A DNA stretch of 42,712 bases from an uncultured Bacteroidota bacterium. GTDB taxonomy: Bacteria; Bacteroidota; Bacteroidia; Chitinophagales; Chitinophagaceae. The DNA lies in assembly GCA_903910765.1 (NCBI GenBank), contig CAIWBA010000291.1, positions 211,492 to 254,203 of the forward strand, in the 5' to 3' direction. Below, piece after piece: positions 39,937 through 42,712 of this stretch. A program made the translations under genes and the position numbers. Below the pieces are notes generated by a model. It searched no databases. It had not been told where the DNA came from and saw only the letters and a list, made by a program, of their open reading frames with translations. Each line of letters opens with the position of its first letter. Position 1 is the stretch's first letter.

Positions 39937-41742
39937 ATGGCAGGCTATACAGATAATGAAAGACTCAAACTCGTATTTAAGGTTCAAGCTGCGAATGTAA
40001 TTGATGCAGCTCCTAACTTTAATTGGTATGAAGCAAAGTTTGCATTTAACCCAAATATTTCAGCTGATCGAGTTTTAACCCAATTTAATGTAGTTAAGGC
40101 AAATCCGGTTGCAAATAAATCAGCTGCATTAGCCTTATTAACCTCAGGTCAACCATTAGAAAATATTGTAGCTGATGCTTATTCTACTGGAGTTGCTGTA
40201 CAATTAAGTCAAGTTATTTCAGGTAATAATACTACATGGGTAACTTGTTCAACTCTTAATGATTTTAATACCCAAATATTAGATTGGATTCAACCTCAAA
40301 AAATATTACAAGTAAGTGGATCTCCTTCAATTGGATGGAATGCTGAATTTTGGAATGGTGATCCTTCTGCTGGCGGAACTCAAATATTAACAACTGACGA
40401 TGCTAGTGTTAATGAAGTAAGTTGGGTATTTAATTATGATAATGGTATATTATTATTATCAACATCGATGGTTGCCTATTTAACTTCTACCTATGGATCA
40501 GTTGATCCATATATTAGAGGTTTTTACTATATTGGAACAACCTTGGGAGGATTTGCTGGTACATCAGGAACAAGCGGTACTTCTGGAGATGGTTATCTCT
40601 ATCCAACTGACTTAACTGTTTCATTAACTGCAGGTAAGAGCTTCGGTCGATACTTAAATGGAGATACCATTCCAGCAACTGGATTAACTGCAGCTGAGGT
40701 AATTGAATTAGCCATAGCTGAACCAATTCCACCAACGGTTTCATTAACCTCAAGTTCAACAATTGCATTTAATGATACAGCTATTAGTAATGTACTAAAT
40801 TTTGACTATACAATAAACAGTATAGGCGAAACGGTTACAAGTGTTTCTCTTGAATGGAGAAGAGGAGGTACTGGTACATGGACAGTTTTATCAACATCAA
40901 CTACTACTCCTGATACGTATACACATTCATTAACTGACACTAATTATAATGCAGATGCATTTAACTACCAGTATATTGTAGTTGACTCTTCTGGAGCAAC
41001 ATCTACTGCTACTTTAAATATAACACCAGCTCCATATATTGCTCCATCTATTTCATTAACCGTTGCAGCAGTTTCAAGTACTTCACCTGAAACTTCAGTT
41101 AAGAGAGAAATTGGAAATATTGATACTGACCTAAGTGGAACAGTTACATTAAATACTCCAAATGTTGCAATTACTAGCTATACACTTCAATATTCATTAA
41201 ATAATAGTACATGGACCGATATTGGTTCGGCTGTTTCAATTGGACCAGGTACTTCAAGTATTTCATTAACTAATCATAATGATATTTCATTAATTGCATC
41301 AACTGTAATATATTATAGAGTAAAAGTAGTTGATGATTATCAAACTTCATTATCGAGTTTTGTAACTGGTGGAAATACAACAGTTAGTTTTTTAAATATT
41401 ATATTTTACGGACCATCATCATCTGCGCCAGCTACATCAAGTTCAGTTAGAGCACTACCTAACCGTATGTTTACGGATGGAAGTAATCCATTTAACCTAT
41501 TAACTGGTTCAGTTGAGAGGATTTTTACAGCAGCAATGCCAGCAGGTTTATCAATAAGTCAAGTTTTAGATATTGATGCACTAAATGCAAATATTACAGC
41601 AAATTATATACTTTCAACATTTAATGTGAATAATGGAGCAGGCATTGGAACATCATATCATGTATATACGATGACTAATGCAATACCATATTCAGCAGGT
41701 GGAACTCCTGCAGGAAATCATAGACACCAAATAACTAGATAA
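39937..41742 (+). CDS. Putative tail fibre protein (601 aa) with short [10 protein letters not shown] segment and Ig-like domains
   Basis: [53 protein letters not shown]; Ig-like segments such as FNYQYIVVDSSGATSTATLNI. Confidence 0.6.
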   Translation: MAGYTDNERLKLVFKVQAANVIDAAPNFNWYEAKFAFNPNISADRVLTQFNVVKANPVANKSAALALLTSGQPLENIVADAYSTGVAVQLSQVISGNNTTWVTCSTLNDFNTQILDWIQPQKILQVSGSPSIGWNAEFWNGDPSAGGTQILTTDDASVNEVSWVFNYDNGILLLSTSMVAYLTSTYGSVDPYIRGFYYIGTTLGGFAGTSGTSGTSGDGYLYPTDLTVSLTAGKSFGRYLNGDTIPATGLTAAEVIELAIAEPIPPTVSLTSSSTIAFNDTAISNVLNFDYTINSIGETVTSVSLEWRRGGTGTWTVLSTSTTTPDTYTHSLTDTNYNADAFNYQYIVVDSSGATSTATLNITPAPYIAPSISLTVAAVSSTSPETSVKREIGNIDTDLSGTVTLNTPNVAITSYTLQYSLNNSTWTDIGSAVSIGPGTSSISLTNHNDISLIASTVIYYRVKVVDDYQTSLSSFVTGGNTTVSFLNIIFYGPSSSAPATSSSVRALPNRMFTDGSNPFNLLTGSVERIFTAAMPAGLSISQVLDIDALNANITANYILSTFNVNNGAGIGTSYHVYTMTNAIPYSAGGTPAGNHRHQITR

Positions 41743-41747
41743 CTCAT

Positions 41748-42712
41748 ATGTCATTAACACCAGGATTACAATTGCCATTTGGTATACAGCCAGTTAACCC
41801 ATTCCCAGTAGATGCATGGTCAGGTCCGTATATTGGAATAGATGAAATAACTGCGCTAGCAGTAGCTAACTCAGAAATCCTTTCAGCAATCCGATTCCAG
41901 TCAATGGAAGTACGCCTTATTATAAATGGGGTTTCTCATAAATATTGGTATCGTGATGGAATTTTAGATACAGATCTAGTTGAATTTGCATCAAATGGTT
42001 CAGCTGGTACTGCTGGTACTTCAGGTACATCAGGGACTTCCGGATCAGACGGCTCAAGCGGTACATCTGGTTCAGACGGCTCAAGTGGAACTTCAGGTTC
42101 AGATGGTAGCTCAGGAACTTCAGGTTCAGATGGTAGCTCAGGAACTTCTGGTTCAGATGGGACTTCAGGGACTTCAGGTTCAGACGGTTCAAGCGGTACT
42201 TCTGGTTCAGATGGAACTAGTGGTTCAGACGGTAGCTCAGGTACTTCCGGGTCAGATGGTAGCTCAGGTACTTCCGGTTCAGATGGAAGCTCAGGGTCAG
42301 ACGGCTCAAGCGGTACTTCTGGTTCAGATGGTTCAAGCGGTACCTCAGGCTCAGACGGAACTAGTGGATCAGATGGTACTTCTGGAACTTCTGGTTCAGA
42401 TGGTACTTCAGGATCAGACGGAAGCTCAGGAACTAGCGGTTCAGATGGTTCAAGTGGTACTTCAGGTAGTTCCGGTTTAAGTGGAGTAGACGGCTCTAGT
42501 GGAACTTCTGGTTCTAATGGTTCAAATGGTAGCTCTGGTACTAGTGGTACATCAGGTTCAAATGGAAGCTCAGGTACTTCAGGTTCAGATGGCTCAAGTG
42601 GAACAAGCGGTTCAAATGGTTCTTCTGGTACTTCAGGTTCAGATGGCTCAAGTGGAACAAGCGGTTCAAATGGTTCTTCAGGAACTTCAGGTTCAGATGG
42701 CTCAAGTGGAAC
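41748..42712 (+). CDS. Collagen-like tail fibre protein, N-terminal part (runs off window)
   Basis: Missed by the ORF track because it is open at the window end. ATG 41748: [114 protein letters not shown]..., no stop to 42712. Confidence 0.85.
   Translation, partial: MSLTPGLQLPFGIQPVNPFPVDAWSGPYIGIDEITALAVANSEILSAIRFQSMEVRLIINGVSHKYWYRDGILDTDLVEFASNGSAGTAGTSGTSGTSGSDGSSGTSGSDGSSGTSGSDGSSGTSGSDGSSGTSGSDGTSGTSGSDGSSGTSGSDGTSGSDGSSGTSGSDGSSGTSGSDGSSGSDGSSGTSGSDGSSGTSGSDGTSGSDGTSGTSGSDGTSGSDGSSGTSGSDGSSGTSGSSGLSGVDGSSGTSGSNGSNGSSGTSGTSGSNGSSGTSGSDGSSGTSGSNGSSGTSGSDGSSGTSGSNGSSGTSGSDGSSG
41997..42712 (+). repeat. Gly-X-Y triplet array (about 79 triplets in window, nearly all TS/SD/SS/SN), with 54-bp periodicity at its 3' end
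   Basis: Gly codon every 9 bp in frame from 41997; near-identical 54-bp units start at 42582, 42636 and 42690. Confidence 0.95.

Noticed and set aside
38968-40768. ORFs 38968..39189 (+) and 40514..40768 (-)
   Set aside because: Alternate-frame/antisense shadows of fibre genes.
41920-42480. ORFs 41920..42192 (-) and 41980..42480 (+, Q/V/L-rich repeats)
   Set aside because: Out-of-frame translations of the Gly-X-Y array; the supported frame starts at 41748.
41997-42712. CRISPR or noncoding satellite
   Set aside because: 9-bp Gly-phased repeats open in one frame with synonymous variation; protein-coding.

Overview
AT-rich window from what looks like a large tailed (T4-like/jumbo-type) bacteriophage genome. 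A Bacteroidota host is inferred from start codons without Shine-Dalgarno sequences, a Bacteroidota/eukaryote-like class Ia ribonucleotide reductase R2, and PKD+DUF285 surface domains. There are two gene blocks. (1) Minus strand, 1-10042: exonuclease -> GroEL -> 1457-aa giant putative virion protein -> S1-domain protein -> nrdB -> nrdA (truncated by the window). (2) Plus strand, 10276-end: RuvC-like nuclease, T4 gp55-like late sigma factor, then about 31 kb of very large virion/tail/fibre genes. The second block is interrupted by one reversed gene (29918-30709), an amidoligase with a C-terminal beta-helix-like repeat, a PKD + Thr-rich mucin-like + DUF285 (BspA-like) adhesin followed by a glycosyltransferase-like gene, and an open-ended, almost proline-free Gly-X-Y array missed by the supplied ORF track (true frame starts at 41748). 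Most notable candidates: a virion-decoration module (amidoligase, glycosyltransferase, Thr-rich adhesin, collagen-like fibres); an H-type-pseudoknot-like element before the giant minus-strand gene; inverted repeats around an ATAAATAAC motif that may be the gp55-type late promoter; and a phage S1-like protein in a genome lacking SD sites. Assignments come from reading motifs only; no database search was run.
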